From positions 434,001-498,000 of the forward strand of contig JAINUG010000131.1 of assembly GCA_029706075.1 (NCBI GenBank): a DNA stretch of 64,000 nt, written 5' to 3'. The position numbers were made by a program, and so were the translations under genes. The DNA is from Aldrovandia affinis. Its lineage: Eukaryota > Chordata > Actinopteri > Notacanthiformes > Halosauridae. This document shows positions 33,806 through 46,849 of the stretch, piece by piece. Positions within the stretch are counted from its first letter, which is position 1. Every line of letters starts with the position of its first letter. The notes beneath the pieces are model-generated. The model was not told the DNA's origin and searched no databases. It was given only the letters and a program-made list of their open reading frames with translations.

Positions 33806-36800
33806 TCAAAGCAAATAAAATTCACAACCTACTGATGTTCTTTTAGAAACATGTTGGCTTTATTTAGAATTTCCCATGATTTACTGGTTAATGTCAACAT
33901 TTACACATGAAACTGAAGCCATTACAATTTTCACAGCAAAGGTTTATACTAGTGATGGATGGATGTGGTGTCATGCCACTGAAATGGGTGAATCTACCAT
34001 AGCAACAATTAGCTGTAACTCACTGATTTGAACCAATCATTGTTTTGTTGTGAAGCGCAAAACCTTTTGATTGCTTCAAACAAGTCAGTGATTGGTAGCC
34101 AATTGTCACTCCACCCATTTTTGTCATCATGGCACCTCATTCTCCCATCACTGGTTTATACAGTTATCATTTTCCAGTTAATTTGCTCAGCACAACTTTT
34201 ATATAATGTCAAGTCAAAGGATGGAAAAGAGAAATTTGGAAATGGTAGATCCGCAAAGCAAAGGTGAAAATAAAAAGGCTTTCACAATTTTAGGTGTCTT
34301 TTCAACACCAGCATTATCAAAGCCACACACAAGACATCTGAAAGCATTACATTAGCAAGCTAAGCATTCCCAAACATTGCATACATTTGCTCAGATACAC
34401 AATTCTAATACACCTCATACTTGTACTCCACCCCTCACAAAAATTAAATAGTCCTTCAAACAGAAATATCAAGACAAAGCCCAACAGGACATGTGTATTA
34501 TTATGTGTCTTTCCTTTCACGTCTATTCAACACACTCACAAAAATGTATATAGAGAGACGCTAATTTTTTAAGAGAAAGCACTTTTAGTATCCCCAACAA
34601 CCGTGGATTGAGCAGCAGAAACTGAACCCTTTCTCACAGAGGCAAAACTATCACGCCCTTCATGATATTCTCTGAAGGCTCAAGTATATTTTTGCTAGGA
34701 AGCTATGAAGAACATTGTTTAATGAGATTAGCTTGAAGCTTTACAGCTATATCTCCTTTAGAATGGGGAAAGACTGCTTGAATAGAGGGATACATATGAG
34801 ATTGACAGTTACAGAAAGCACCTATCACTGCTTTTTTATTGGGTGGGATAAAGCAAGCCTCACTTGGCAAGCGATGAGGCAGAGGGGTTAAATGTTCAAC
34901 TGGCCCTCTCGGGAGAATGACTCAGGAATACTCCAACCGCATTTGTCAGGTGGCTGCGAACAGGTGGACCAATCACTGGCAATCGTGACAATGGAATGAT
35001 ATTACAATTTTAAAAAACCATCTGGTAGGGAGGAGAGGTAGGTAAGCTAGAAGATTTATAGATGTAATCCAGGGAGGACGAGTACCATTTTCAAAGAATG
35101 GAAATGGAAAAGATCAATGGCAGACTGATGCCCTATATCCCTGAACACAGCCAGCTGAGGGAATTTCAAGACTGACACAGGCTACAAATTGTGTTGGAGA
35201 GGGCAGGTCACTGGCAGCTTGTGCACTTTAAAATGGGGCGAGGTGAGGGGAACACTCAAGAGAATATGCAGTTTTTGCTAGTTTGCCACTGCTTGTACAC
35301 ATAATCTATCTGGACACCACTTTGCAGTAAGTGACCTTAGACATTCAATATTTGGGCAACTATGTAATGGCTGTCACCCCATACTAATATAACACAGCAA
35401 TATGCAGTTCATAAATAACCCCTTTTCCCATACTCAAAGCCACAAACCTCATCCCAACCATTTAGGAAATAATATTAAATGTGGTTACACAGCAATTACA
35501 TAGCAGACTTCTACATATCAAATTACGACTCAAGACTAGGTACAATCAATGATCCCTCCCCTCCCCCCATCTGAAAAGCCAAAAAGTACATTCTTGAGTG
35601 TACAGCAATTGGAAGATATTTAAAGCAATTACTACATTAGTGCTTTGATTCAGAAAATGCCAAAGGAAATGGCACAAGACCAAGGTATGGTAACACATGT
35701 TAAGTCTGATTTATTTGGCTACACTTGCTATAATACTGTATAAATAAAGCATTTAAACAATTTCTAACCAAAGTAAATCATACAAAAAAGGCAACAAATG
35801 TCCAAAAAGGTAAAGAAAATGACAAAGTGTTTACATGTTTGTTTCAAACAAAAACAAATGTTAAACTTTTTTTTTTTTTTTACTCATTTAATTTTCTCTG
35901 GGAATCGCAATGACTAAAAATAAAACAAAGAAATCAGTACATCAATTATCATTAATAATGCTCAGATGTACTACTGCTGTATCTATCATTAAATGGTTTG
36001 CATCCTTATATGTTAAAAGGGTAACAAAAAATGCAGATTTGATTCCACTCAAGCTTGCATGCAGGAAAATATTTTATTTTTCCACAGAAGCGTTCATGTT
36101 TTCATGAATGGGATATTTAGCAAACAAAAAAAAACATGAACCGTGTCTTCAATTTGCTTATAGGGCTCAGCATCTGAATGTTATGTAACAAATGGATTAG
36201 TAAAGTATTAGAAAAATCACAAATTCGGTCTTAATCTTATTTGTAAACACATTGGCAGAATCCATACAAATTTGCGATAAAAAAACCTTTCGACATTCAT
36301 ACGGCGAGGGCATTGACTCAAATTAGGTCAAATCTAATTGGGTGTTAGGAAACCTAAAATAAATTACATAAACTTAGGATGGTTCAATAATTGTTCTCAA
36401 GAGTGAGACCACATTAACCCATTTTACACACCCTTGTTGGGGGCAGTTAAATCCTTGTGCACAATCAATGATCCTTGTGAAGCTAGACCAGACTGCACCT
36501 GACTGAAGTAACTAAACCTATGGATAATTTGAATGACCAGATTCAACCTTTTCAAATTCACATTTAAATGGAATTCACATTGAAACACAATTTTGCTTAA
36601 ATTATGTTCATTTTCTGAAAGTCACTCTACTGTGCTTTGTTAGTCTCTAAAAATTGTACATGGAGGTTGAGGAAATGTCATTTCATAGGGAACCGCAACA
36701 ACATTAGATTGAGAGGCCATTGGGATATTGCATTAATTTCATGAATCCATACAAAATGGAAAACTAAATGTTGAAACTTGCTTTATATTATTAGTTCATG

Positions 36801-38404
36801 GAGGCCAAAATCTGCATACTTTTGACAGTTACTGTGCTGTCACTGGATGTGTCATTCTTAGTCTGTGGCTCATCAACATCGCTGTCTCACGTAACCCAGC
36901 CTCTCTCTGGCATCTTAATGCCAATTTCCATCAACAAAAAGGAGTAACAAACACGACTTATACAATTTATCGTTTCAGTAGCTTTTGTCATGGGTCTATC
37001 ACTCCAAGTACATTTCATACTAACACTATCTCAAACCACGTGGACGAACTTGATCCCCCTAGTGTACAACCACCTCAAAACGTTGCACTGAAATACCCAG
37101 CTAGGGTTTACTGTGGCCTATATTTGTGATATTGATGCATAAACAACTTGCATATTAAGTAAAAAAAAACAACAAGCTGGTCACACATTGAGGTCACAAG
37201 TCAAGGAGGAGTGTTGTGCCTGGGGAGCGAAAGCACAGCTGCCAGGCAGGCCTCCTTAATCTCCCTCTACAGTGAAGAGGTGCAATTTAATTTAAATGAA
37301 TGATACACCCACATGCACACACAGAAGATGATTAGCAACTGGAATTTCTCTCAACCCAAGGTACTACGCAATACATTGCTGTGTTCTTGGGGGGAAAGAA
37401 ATGTCGGATCTACACACAAGTCTTTGCACTGCAAAACGGAAGACCATAGAGCTGAGCAAAGGCTGCAATCTCGAGCCGTTTGAAACCCATCCAAAGCGGA
37501 CAGAGACGAGCGAAGCGGCAAGGCTTTTTTCTCGTCAGACCGATTACGTAAGAGACACGATGCAGTCGGAGGTGACCGTGGAGGACTTGTTGACATTGAG
37601 GATATCGCGGTTCCTGTAAGACAAACCCCATGAAGAGGGCTGCAATTCACTGAAGGCTGTTTGAGGTGATGATGCTGTTCGATGCATCCGCACCTAGAAA
37701 CTAGATTTGCAGCGCATCAGATTCACTGAAGTTCAATTCAGAAGCCCTCGATACCTTTCAGTCTGGCTGAACAGTCAGTCCGCACACATGAATAATAGTC
37801 CTGAAATAACAGCTGGTTAGTATCCATTTTTTTTAAATTTTCCATTTTTTGCTATTAAATATGTAACTTGTAAATAAATCGTACCTGTATCCAAGCCTTC
37901 AAAGTGAGTGTGAAACCACAAAAACAATAATAGAGACAGACAAGGATGTTATAAGATGGAAAAACTGCTTTGGCAACTACATGGGTGGAGAACACAACAG
38001 GGAAGTAGGGACAGAGCTCACTGAATTCAGGTAACTGCTGAGGTTTTGTGTTTCAGGCAAACGAGGAGGAGGAGGAAAGAGGCTGTCACTTGAACAGGGA
38101 GTTTCAACCCCAATCATATTCCCAGGAAATGAAATGTAATGTCCAAGTCTTCAATGTCTCCAGACTTCCAGACTTTCATCGGTGGTTCTGTTTCAAGGCT
38201 CCTGCTCGCAAACCATCTCGTTTACAGAAAGTGCGGTCATTATGCCCTTGTTATGTGCTGAGGCGGAGTGAGAGGGGTCGCCCTCTTACGTGTCCGTGAT
38301 ATCCATTCAATATAAATCCAATCCCTCCATTACAAAAATGTCCTTTGAGGTGTAGGCTGGTGGGTTGAGGGTAAGCGATCGGGTGTGCTGCTGCCCGGTC
38401 CTCC
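33806..38404 (-). other. Probable stard7 3' untranslated region and flanking unique DNA
   Basis: This follows the stard7 stop codon on -. It is unusually free of recognisable transposons for this window. AATAAA words on - lie near 36070, 35710 and 33860, so a long untranslated region is possible but its end is not fixed. A higher-GC block at about 37390-37640 is open in several frames but matches no known family. Confidence 0.45.
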
Positions 38405-38583
38405 TTACGCATACATCTGGCCAGGGCCCCCAGCGTGGGCACTGTCCCCCCCGAGGCGGTCCGGGTTGGGGGCTGGGGTCTTGTCATTGGTCTTGATGAC
38501 ACCGATGTAGTCCTGCATTCCCACCTCCAGGCTTCTGGCTCGGAGGGCAGCAATGTGCAGCTTCTCCAGGAAGTCTGGCATTC
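38405..38583 (-). CDS. stard7: stard7 last coding exon, end of START domain and C-terminal tail
   Basis: STARD7 is a START-domain lipid carrier that delivers phosphatidylcholine to mitochondria. The exon begins after GGCTGCAG with the second and third bases of a glycine codon and encodes MPDFLEKLHIAALRARSLEV, the C-terminal helix of the START fold that caps the lipid cavity. A diverged polar tail with APNPDRLGGDSAHAGG and a terminal MYA follows. The TAA is at 38405-38407. Phase agrees with the donor at 41361. The tail differs from mammals, but the helix is strongly conserved. Confidence 0.95.
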
Positions 38584-39987
38584 CTGCAGCCAAGGGAGGG
38601 AAGCACAATGCTATCAGCGCATGGCCAAACCCACATACAGATATCTAACAATAAGAGGAAGATGAGAAACAGACAAGGTGGGACATTTAAAAAAAAAAAA
38701 ACCTGCTCCAAGTCCAAATGTGATTTCTGATTACTTGCATGTACTGGTTGAGATAATGTATTTCCCAGCATGTGGCAGTTTTAGCAGGTGTGCGTGTCTT
38801 GAGTCAGTTTGTGGTATCAGGTGGTTTCAAGTTTAAACAAACTAGGGAAAAAGAAAACAGTTCCACCATGTGGTCAGACCTGACGGTGTTTTTATATAGA
38901 CTCCAATCATTTGCAGTATATCATAGAATCAAGAAGAGATAAAGGACTGCCCATTTCACCAGGGGAAGATCACATTAATGTTATGTACTTTCTGGTTCTA
39001 ACATTTCAGATGCATTGAGTAATTTGGTTCTTAATTCTTCCCTAGCCTATTATACACATTAAATAGATTTCCTTACTTTACAGAAAATTCATAGTATTAA
39101 TAGTAAAGGGAAATATTTTCCACATTTTTCTACAAAATGAATTTCCTATTGCCTGTTAATACTAACTCAACTCTCAAAACAAATCAGGATGCAGTCCTAT
39201 CGTGTTTCACAATGACAGAGGTGTTCACCTCATCTAAGAAATGAGAATTACTCTTGGTCATTTCAATTGACCGGCAATACATGTTAATTATTAATCTTCA
39301 GAACATTGTAAATGCATAAAATAGCAGAACCATCCAAGTGAAATGTGTCCTGCTATGACTTTTATAGGAAGGTATAAAATTAATGTGTGCCAGGCTTAAG
39401 GCTGATTCATGTTAGAAACGGACCACATGGCCTAGCTGTGCATCTGCATGCCTTTCCCCGCAAACGTTAAGTGATTTGCGGTTCTTGCACACACTCCCAC
39501 ACAATAGTTGGCGGTAAAGAGCAAATTATGTATCAACAGTTCCGAAAGATAACACAGAAAGGCTTGGCGCGTCTTCATGTAGTTTGCAAAATTATGGCAA
39601 CAAACAAAATGCCTTTGAAAATCTCAGGTTTTAACTTTTTTGTTTTGTTACAAACTTCAGGGGGGGACAAACGTCAGAGGATCTCGCCAATCTCTTTCCA
39701 GGAATTTGCAACCATGTAAAATATCTTTGCAATTGCAGGACAAGCAATCATACAAATGTGGGTACTTGCGTACCTGCTCAGCTAAACAGCATCGAAAGAC
39801 TCCATGTTGTTATTTCCTGTAAGCGGTTGTGCATTTCCGGTTCTTTCCTAGACAGACGAGGTGCACAACTCCGCACTCAGACCCAACACAGACCCTTCGG
39901 GTAGTCGCGGACAGTGCAATTGCGCAATATCGCCGTCAACACCGCCTAGGCTGCGCAGGCAGTTTAAAGTATAAATCAGCCTTTATA
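38584..39987 (-). other. stard7 intron without a recognised element
   Basis: Intron sequence between the last two coding exons, upstream (on +) of a Tc1 relic. No coding or repeat similarity was recognised apart from a short poly-A run near 38690. Confidence 0.5.
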
Positions 39988-41258
39988 CAGTGGGTATAAT
40001 AAGTATTCACACCTTTTGGCATTGTTCACATTTTATTTTCTTACTTCATGGAATAAAAATAGATATAATTTCTTGCCAATGAAAGTACAAAGTACTCTAT
40101 AATATCAAATAAAACAAAAAAACAACTAAAGCTTTTTATTAATTAATTCCAAAAAAACAAAGACAATAATTGATTCCATAAGTATTCACCCCCCTTGTAT
40201 TAATAGTTGGTAGAAGCATTTTTAGCTGCAATTACAGCTGTGAGTCTATTTGAGTAAATCTCTATTTATTATTTTGGGGGTTTTAACCCACTTCAATGTG
40301 GCTTTTGCTGTATCCTTTGGGTCCTGCTGGAATATAAATATTCTCCTAAGTCCCAGGTCTTTTGCAGACTGCAGCAGGTTTTCCATCTATTTTGGCAAGT
40401 TTTCCAGTCCCTGAAGCAGAGAAGCATCCCCATAGCATTCGGCTCCCACCACCACGTTCCACAGTGTTCTTGGGATAATGCAGTGTCCAAACATAGCATT
40501 TAACATTGAGGCCATAAAGTTCAAACTTGGTCTCATTAGACCATAGAATCTTCCTCCACTTGGTTTGAGTCTCTCTCATGCTCCAGGTGAGATTTCATGC
40601 AAGTTTTCTTCAACAGTGGCTTTCTTTTTGCCACCCTCCCATAAAGTGCAGATTTGTAAGGCACCCGGGCTATTGTTGTCCCATGGAAAGTTTCTCCCAT
40701 CTCTGCCATGGAAAACTGTAACTTTGTCAGTTGGCATAGGCCTCTTAGTGGCCTCCCTAACAAGTGCCCTTCTTGCACAGATACTCAGTTTTTGAGGATG
40801 GCCTGTTCTAGGAAAATGAATAGTTCTCTCCATATTCTCTCAATATTTCCTTATGATGGATTTAACGGTGCTCTGGGGATATTCAAAAGTCTTTGAAATC
40901 TTATATCTTTCCCATTATTGGTGCTTTTGAAAAACCTTTTCTCGGATTTGCTTTGAAAGTTCTTTGGTCTTGAAACTCTATGGCACCAACTGTGGCACCT
41001 CACAGACAGGTGTATTTAATTTGAAATCATTTGAAACACCTTAATTGTACACAGGTGGACTCAAATCAGATAATTATGGGACCTTTGAAGACAACTGATT
41101 GCACCAGAGTTTATTTAGGTGAGTTTTTTTTATTTGACATTAATAGTATTTTGGGTTGATCAGTGGCAAGAAATCCCAATTAAATCAATTTCGATTCCAT
41201 GAAGTAAGAAAAATGTGAAAAATGCTAAAGGTGCTGAATACTTTTTATACCCACTTCG
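39988..41258 (-). mobile_element. Tc1-like transposon relic in a stard7 intron
   Basis: The left end CAGTGGGTATAATAAGTATT follows TA. The right side GAATACTTTTTATACCCACT mirrors it, so inverted terminal repeats are present; the last bases on the right are altered. A degenerate transposase is encoded on - between them. The spacing of about 1.27 kb is short for an intact element, consistent with deletions. Confidence 0.85.
40293..40835 (-). pseudogene. Tc1-like transposase, broken and with a changed catalytic residue
   Basis: Fragments in alternating frames read TGHPQKLSICARRALVREAT (second helix-turn-helix), [45 protein letters not shown] and [18 protein letters not shown]. This is the normal order from the DNA-binding region into the catalytic core. 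The first catalytic block is usually WSDETK; here the aspartate is asparagine. The second and third acidic blocks are not recognisable. Several frameshifts are present. Confidence 0.85.
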
Positions 41259-41360
41259 TTATTGCCAACTTCCTCAGTATTAATGAATGGTGCAAATGTG
41301 GTTGTAGCAGCAGCACACACAGGACTACAGAATAATGGAGGGGAGTACAAATGTTCTCAC

Positions 41361-41445
41361 CACTGGACACCATCCAGCTGACACAGTATCGAGGGAACAC
41401 AGTCTGAGGGTCATCGCTGTAAGTCAGCAGGTAGTCAAATCCGTT
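41361..41445 (-). CDS. stard7: stard7 START-domain exon
   Basis: The 85-base exon follows TCTCTACAG and ends CCAGTG|GTGAGAAC. It encodes NGFDYLLTYSDDPQTVFPRY and CVSWMVSS, a START-domain core strand-turn-strand that is nearly identical across vertebrates. The trailing G starts the glycine codon completed at 38583. Confidence 0.96.
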
Positions 41446-41660
41446 CTGTAGAGATAAGACGGTTCTTCATCAATCACTGGCCCTTGAACCAATCCTTGTT
41501 CATCATCATCATCACCCACTGATCCAACCCCATCCCAGGGTCTCACAGGCATGCTCAGAGGAGGTGGATAGAACATACCAGAAAAGTGAAATCATTTGTA
41601 TAAAATTGAGCTCAATTACAGAAGCCAACAGACAACGGAACACCCCAAGTGAACACTGAC

Positions 41661-41760
41661 CTCGTCAAAGGACTTGTGCGGACGAATTACCATCTTAGAC
41701 TGGTAAGACTGGACTCTTACAAACTCTTCAGTTTCTGGGATGCTGGGATGCTCCACAGCC
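41661..41760 (-). CDS. stard7: stard7 START-domain exon
   Basis: The 100-base exon follows GAACATCCAG and ends GACGAG|GTCAGT. It encodes AVEHPSIPETEEFVRVQSYQ and SKMVIRPHKSFDE, a beta-rich part of the START fold lining the phospholipid cavity. Its first base completes an arginine codon begun by the exon at 41870-41952. Confidence 0.96.
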
Positions 41761-41869
41761 CTGGATGTTCACACAGGGAGCGGGGAAAGCGTTAAACCCA
41801 GAGAGGCAACACAGGGTGGTTACTGCGGCGTTGTAGATTATGTATTGCAGTGAAGAGGTGCAAACTCAC

Positions 41870-41952
41870 CTTGAGACTAAGACCATCAGGTTGTTCACTG
41901 GATCCACATCGTAGCGCCGCACATACACATAGTCCCTTGAGTACAAGGGATA
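41870..41952 (-). CDS. stard7: stard7 START-domain exon
   Basis: The 83-base exon follows TTTCCACAG and ends CTCAAG|GTGAGTTT. It encodes YPLYSRDYVYVRRYDVDPVN and NLMVLVSR, including the highly conserved SRDYVYVRR strand of the STARD7 START domain. Phase agrees with both neighbours. Confidence 0.96.
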
Positions 41953-44659
41953 CTGTGGAAACAGAAAATCCAAATGAAAACCACTATCAGGCAAGCACGG
42001 ACTCCTGCAGGCACATTTTTAAAAAAGGATCAAAAAATAAAATCCTTTAGCTCTCCCAGGACAAGAGGGAATACCACTGACATAACAAGCACTGTGGCAG
42101 GCAATACTGTAGCTATATAGAGGTTGTGCAGGGAAAGGTTTTGCCATTTGCAATTTGAGGTTGAAGTAGAGACCTGATCCTAGATCAGATCCTAAACCAC
42201 ATACACCCTCAGGTTTAACGTTGGTTCCAACTTGTGAAAAACACTTATTTGTGCATGAATGCTGGTTGACTCCTGACAAAATGCTTTAGCAATAGGTCAG
42301 AATAAAGAGATATAGACATAGCTGCATATATATAGTAGCTACTTGGCTAGCTGAGTGTTTTTAGCTAGTTCTTAGAACTAGTCACTGCTTAATGTTTCTG
42401 GTGAACTTTTTAGTTTAAGAACAGCAGTCTACATTGTGATTATGGATATGCATTTCAATTAATCTGATACTTGAAAATTCTAAGACTCCAAAGATTGGGA
42501 CACCAGTCTTAAGAGTGTACTCTTTGTGACTAGTTCTTAAGTAGCAGTGAAATACTGTGCTAGCCAAGTAGCTATATAAATCCAGACACGATGCTACACT
42601 TCGTGCTATTCTGGTCAATTGCTAAAAGGGTAGCATCTCATGTCTGCATAGATATACAGTGCCCCTTTAAATTCTACACCCCGTATGAAACATTTCACTT
42701 TTTGTTGCCTTATTAAAATAAATAAAATCTGTTGTTCCTACATTCATTCATCACCTCTTTTTTTATTTTATACAGCCTTCTTATCAGGGATGTGAATACG
42801 TTTGGAAGAAATGTCTTTGTCATTTGGGCTTTTTTCGGACATAATTTGTGATCCTGTACAGTGAAAATAACAGTGCACTTTCCAGTCAGTCACATTATGT
42901 ATAGAACTATCCCTCTTCCTACTGTAGTCAGACAATCAGAAGTGATCATGATTTTTTTTTCTTTACAAGTAAAAAAGAAAGAAAGAAAAAAACAGATTGG
43001 AAACCACAGCAATTGATGATTAAAAACAGGAAGAGCATCTCCCTCAATTATGACTGTTGGGATTCTATGCTATATAGTAAAGCAACTCATGGTGAAATGC
43101 CACAACTTATATGGGGGGTTACTTCATAAAATTCCATGCATAAAAAGCATTTTACAGCCTCTTTTGCAATTACAAATTCTCATCAGTGATTTAACTGGCA
43201 ACATTTCGTTTTGCCAGTCACAGCAAAAAACAGACAACCAGAGTGTGTTTACACACATACAGTGCAAAAAAACATTCTGAAAAATAGAATGAAGTACAAC
43301 TATTGTGTCTGGCTTTTTACCATTGTATATTATTGTGAATAAGCAAAATTGTATGATTTTTGAATAAACAAAAGGAAGAATGAAGCTTTCATTGGTATCT
43401 GCTGCCAATGAAGAGTATTTCAAAGTACTCACATCTCATCACAGATTTACATCCTTCATGTCCTTACTACTAAAAGTCAGATTGGGAATGTCTGTATGGG
43501 AATTAGCTAGCTTTAACCCCTGAGGAGTTTTAAGAATATTGTGCAACAGCAGCAACAACACTCAAAATGGCACACGCACATAAAGTTTCTTCTGTTTTTA
43601 GGAGTTGCAGAACCACAAATAGATGTACAAAAAACATGCACGTGAACACAAACCATTTCCACCAATTAAGGGTGCACCAGAGGCTGGTAATCATTCTTTA
43701 AAATGCTCAGAGTAGCCACCATGGATTCACAGGGTTAAGCTGAGCATGCACTTTGAGGAGCAAAACTTTTGCTTCAGAACTTTGGCTCCACAGCAATGTG
43801 ATTCTGCCAATACAGCCACAGTACCAGGTGGCAGTCAGAGACGGCACAGAAATAACTGGGCCACAATGTACTGCATGCACACGAGTGCATGTATATTTAG
43901 TCAGTGTACGCTGTGATAAAGGGCAATCGCCATTACTATACGTGTCAATCAAACAGAGTTTTGCAGCCTGGCCTCAACAAGAGGGCCAGGGCACAATGAC
44001 ACGGACATTCAATCAGGTGGCAATTATCATTTCTGAACACTGTAGTACACCATTTTCACAGCAAGTGTACAGTCCAAAACCATGCTGGATTCTACATGTC
44101 CATGGTCTACACTTCCACTTTTATTATGAAGGGTGCTATATAGTGAGATTTCAGTATGTTACTCCAGTTACGTGCAGCACTGCGTGCAAAATGGTTCTTG
44201 TAAGTTGTCAAATCTATTTTTAAAGGCATCAGTAGCCATCCAATTCTTCTCCTGCTCAGTCTCTGATGTGCTGCATGTCTTTGTATTGTATTCTATATGA
44301 TTGCATACTGTGCTGTGCAGTTGACTGCACATTTTATATTCTTGCTTTGATGAAAGCCTCTTGCCCAGGTATTCAATTGACCTTACTCGATAAAATAAGG
44401 ATTAAAGAATGGGTGCCTCAACTATTACACCCCAGCTGTCGGTCAGGACAAGCAATCCGTGTTGAAAACAGCAATGTGAAAAGAAAAACTTGAAGTTGCT
44501 CAAAAGAAGCCTCCATTATAGCATTTTGGGCTATACCATTGGGTTTTATCATTAAGAATCATATTTTTAATTTTCCTGGGGGCTGTTTCTGTTTAACATC
44601 GTATACCCAACCAGATAAATATCAATTCTAGTTTTCTAGTAAAAAAAGCTCTTTACATT

Positions 44660-44662
<3 letters not shown>

Positions 44663-44692
<30 letters not shown>
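44663..44692. repeat. (GT)n microsatellite
   Basis: About 14 GT units after GTGCGT. Confidence 0.95.
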
Positions 44693-44751
44693 ACACGTTT
44701 GTGTATCTGTGTGGCATTCAATCCCTAGAAGCATAGCTGCTCTTACACTTT

Positions 44752-45111
44752 ATTTTATTTGATATTTGTTTCAGATTTTTCCGTTTTTCTCCCAAATTAG
44801 TAGCCAATTACACCCTCTATATATTTCAATTTACCCTGCCCACACGGGTCCGCTGCTCGTCTCTACGAAGCAAGTTAAGTCTCCGAGGGCAGCGAACTCC
44901 ACTTCCTTCGAGACGAAATTCGTTCTGGAGACTCCCTTACGTGCTTCACAGCAGACCCAAGCCGGCTCACCCTCCCCCCTCCCCCTGGGGTGGACAGCCA
45001 AATGCTGCCCCTGATCGGGGCTGATGACCAGAGCTAGTCTGGTAAAGACTGGTTTTGAACCGCGTTCCTGACAGGCATCGCACGCCATATTGGACCAGCC
45101 TGCCGCTCCCC
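44752..45111 (-). mobile_element. Complete tRNA-derived SINE (family B) with 16-bp target duplication
   Basis: It is flanked by a perfect 16-bp direct repeat, GCTGCTCTTACACTTT, at 44736-44751 and 45112-45127. On -, the head has a B-box-like GCGGTTCAAAACC; the A-box region is degenerate. The body includes GCCCCGATCAGGGGCAG, and the far end, read on +, is CCGTTTTTCTCCCAAATTAG. This copy fixes the ends of the family and its length at about 360 bases. Confidence 0.92.
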
Positions 45112-45644
45112 GCTGCTCTTACACTTTGACAAATAAGTGTAAGTGAGGATTACTTAATTACATTAAGTCTAATGATCTAGACTCTGGTTGGCAATCTGTT
45201 TTTGTGTATGTACCGTGAAGATTTTAATGTAGTGGTTGTGGAGTTATTCCCATTTTCTGGGAACTGTCCAATACTGGTAGCAATCCCTTCCTCAGCTGAC
45301 ATTCTGTAAGGAATGCTACTCCCCTCCCATTATTCACACCTTTATCAATACATTAGTAGCAAATTCCCAAGTTCCAAATGCCTTGTGGAAGTAAGTTTAT
45401 GATGATTAAGATTCCCTTAAGTTACTGTATGTTTTCATTGAAAAACACCCCTCACCATCAAGCAATTTTTTGTTATGGCAATTACTTTAGGTTGTGTATC
45501 AAAATGTATTCCCAGTGAGCCTTTTGAAACGCTATTTAATTTTTAAGTTCATGCTTTAGTCGCGAAACCTACAAAAGAAGGAATGAACCTATACCAGAGT
45601 ACCATGTCCATGAAGCATATTATTTCCCTACAATGAATATATAC

Positions 45645-45810
45645 AGTATTCTCCAAAATCATTCACAACCTTGAGAAAGATGAGCAAAGGCTGTATAAAA
45701 TAAACACAGATAATGAGTTATATTGTATGCTCAAAAATGGGAAACTGTTGTTCTATGATTGAGGTTCTATAGTGTTTTATGAGGTTGGTGAACATTGGGG
45801 GGGGTTATTC
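45645..45810 (-). repeat. Dispersed repeat of unknown family, - copy
   Basis: Inverse counterpart of 33510-33805. On -, GAGCATACAATATAACTCAT and GTTTATTTTATACAGCC are shared in the same order, as is GTTCACCAACCTCATAAAAC. Confidence 0.6.
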
Positions 45811-46738
45811 AACTATTCCTTCATAAGGAATTTTTCAACACTTTCAACATTTCAACTGGCCATTGCAAAACAGACATTTTGTTGGCATCCTTATGAACAT
45901 AAGTGACTTCAAACCCATCGCTGTTGTCATTCATTTTGGAGTTGACTAATTGCCATTCTGGTCATTTTATTGTTTCATCTAGATGAAACACTTTTAAAAC
46001 CCATTAATAGTTGTGAGAGCTTGCCCTCGCTTTTGTTGAGTGACTAGATCATTAAAAACATTTCTACAAAGGTAAAGTGCTATAGGCTAATCTAAGTTGT
46101 AAGGACTATAGCTAATACAACAGCTAGAACTCAGAGGGTCATGCTAGGTCCAGGGAGGAAAACTACTACAGTCAAAACAACTTCAATGAATCTGCATGTA
46201 AAAAAAACCAAATGCATTACTGGGATACAGAGGTAACTGCCAAAATGGAGGCAACACGTTGGTAACCCAGGGGGGGCACAAGCCAGGCTCGTTGGAAAGG
46301 GGAGGGCCGACCCATCTGCCAGAAGGAGTCGTGGCACCAGCCCAAAGGACCCCCTCATTTAAAGTGTTGCCTTTATCTCTATGGTCATGTACATGAATGG
46401 TGTTCATCTTTATCAAGTGAACAATCTGAGAGTCTGTACATGTCTACACCACACCTCAGGGTTCAAACAATCCTACCATCAATTGTTTAAGAAACTTGAA
46501 GTAGGTGTCTTGACTGGTTTTCACTTAATTTTAGTACACTAATTCTAATGTGATTATCTGGATAATTACTTCCATTGATGTAACGACAGAATACACTGGT
46601 AAAACAGGTTATAACTTATAGCATTACTTTGGGGGAAATCTGTTGAGTTTGATGCCATGCACACTTAATGCCACTTTCATACTATGCACACTTGAAGCAC
46701 TATGTAGGGAATCAACATTAAAGCGTATTATGTCTTAC

Positions 46739-46849
46739 AGGGAAGTATGTGGCCCAGTGCACGATCTCTGACCCCGTGTTGACATCCCGGTCCACCACCT
46801 CCAGCTTGATCACTAAGGCGTCCCACTTCTTCCTGTATTCAGTGTCCAG
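46739..46849 (-). CDS. stard7: stard7 START-domain exon
   Basis: The 111-base exon follows TGTGTTCCAG and ends TTCCCT|GTAAGA, in phase 0 at both ends. It encodes LDTEYRKKWDALVIKLEVVD and RDVNTGSEIVHWATYFP, the part of the START domain just after the second helix, with the conserved YRKKWD signature. Confidence 0.96.

Larger units (their letters stand above)
41953..46738 (-). other. Long stard7 intron with SINE, microsatellite and repeat pieces
   Basis: Intron between the exons at 41870-41952 and 46739-46849. It holds a possible Tc1-like end near 42655 (ACAGTGCCCCTTTAAATTCT), a (GT)n tract, a complete family B SINE and the - copy of a dispersed repeat. Other stretches contain nothing recognisable. 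Confidence 0.55.

Noticed and set aside
37351..37650. Open frames on both strands in a higher-GC patch
   Set aside because: They lie after the stard7 stop codon and match no family. Kept only as an uncharacterised block.
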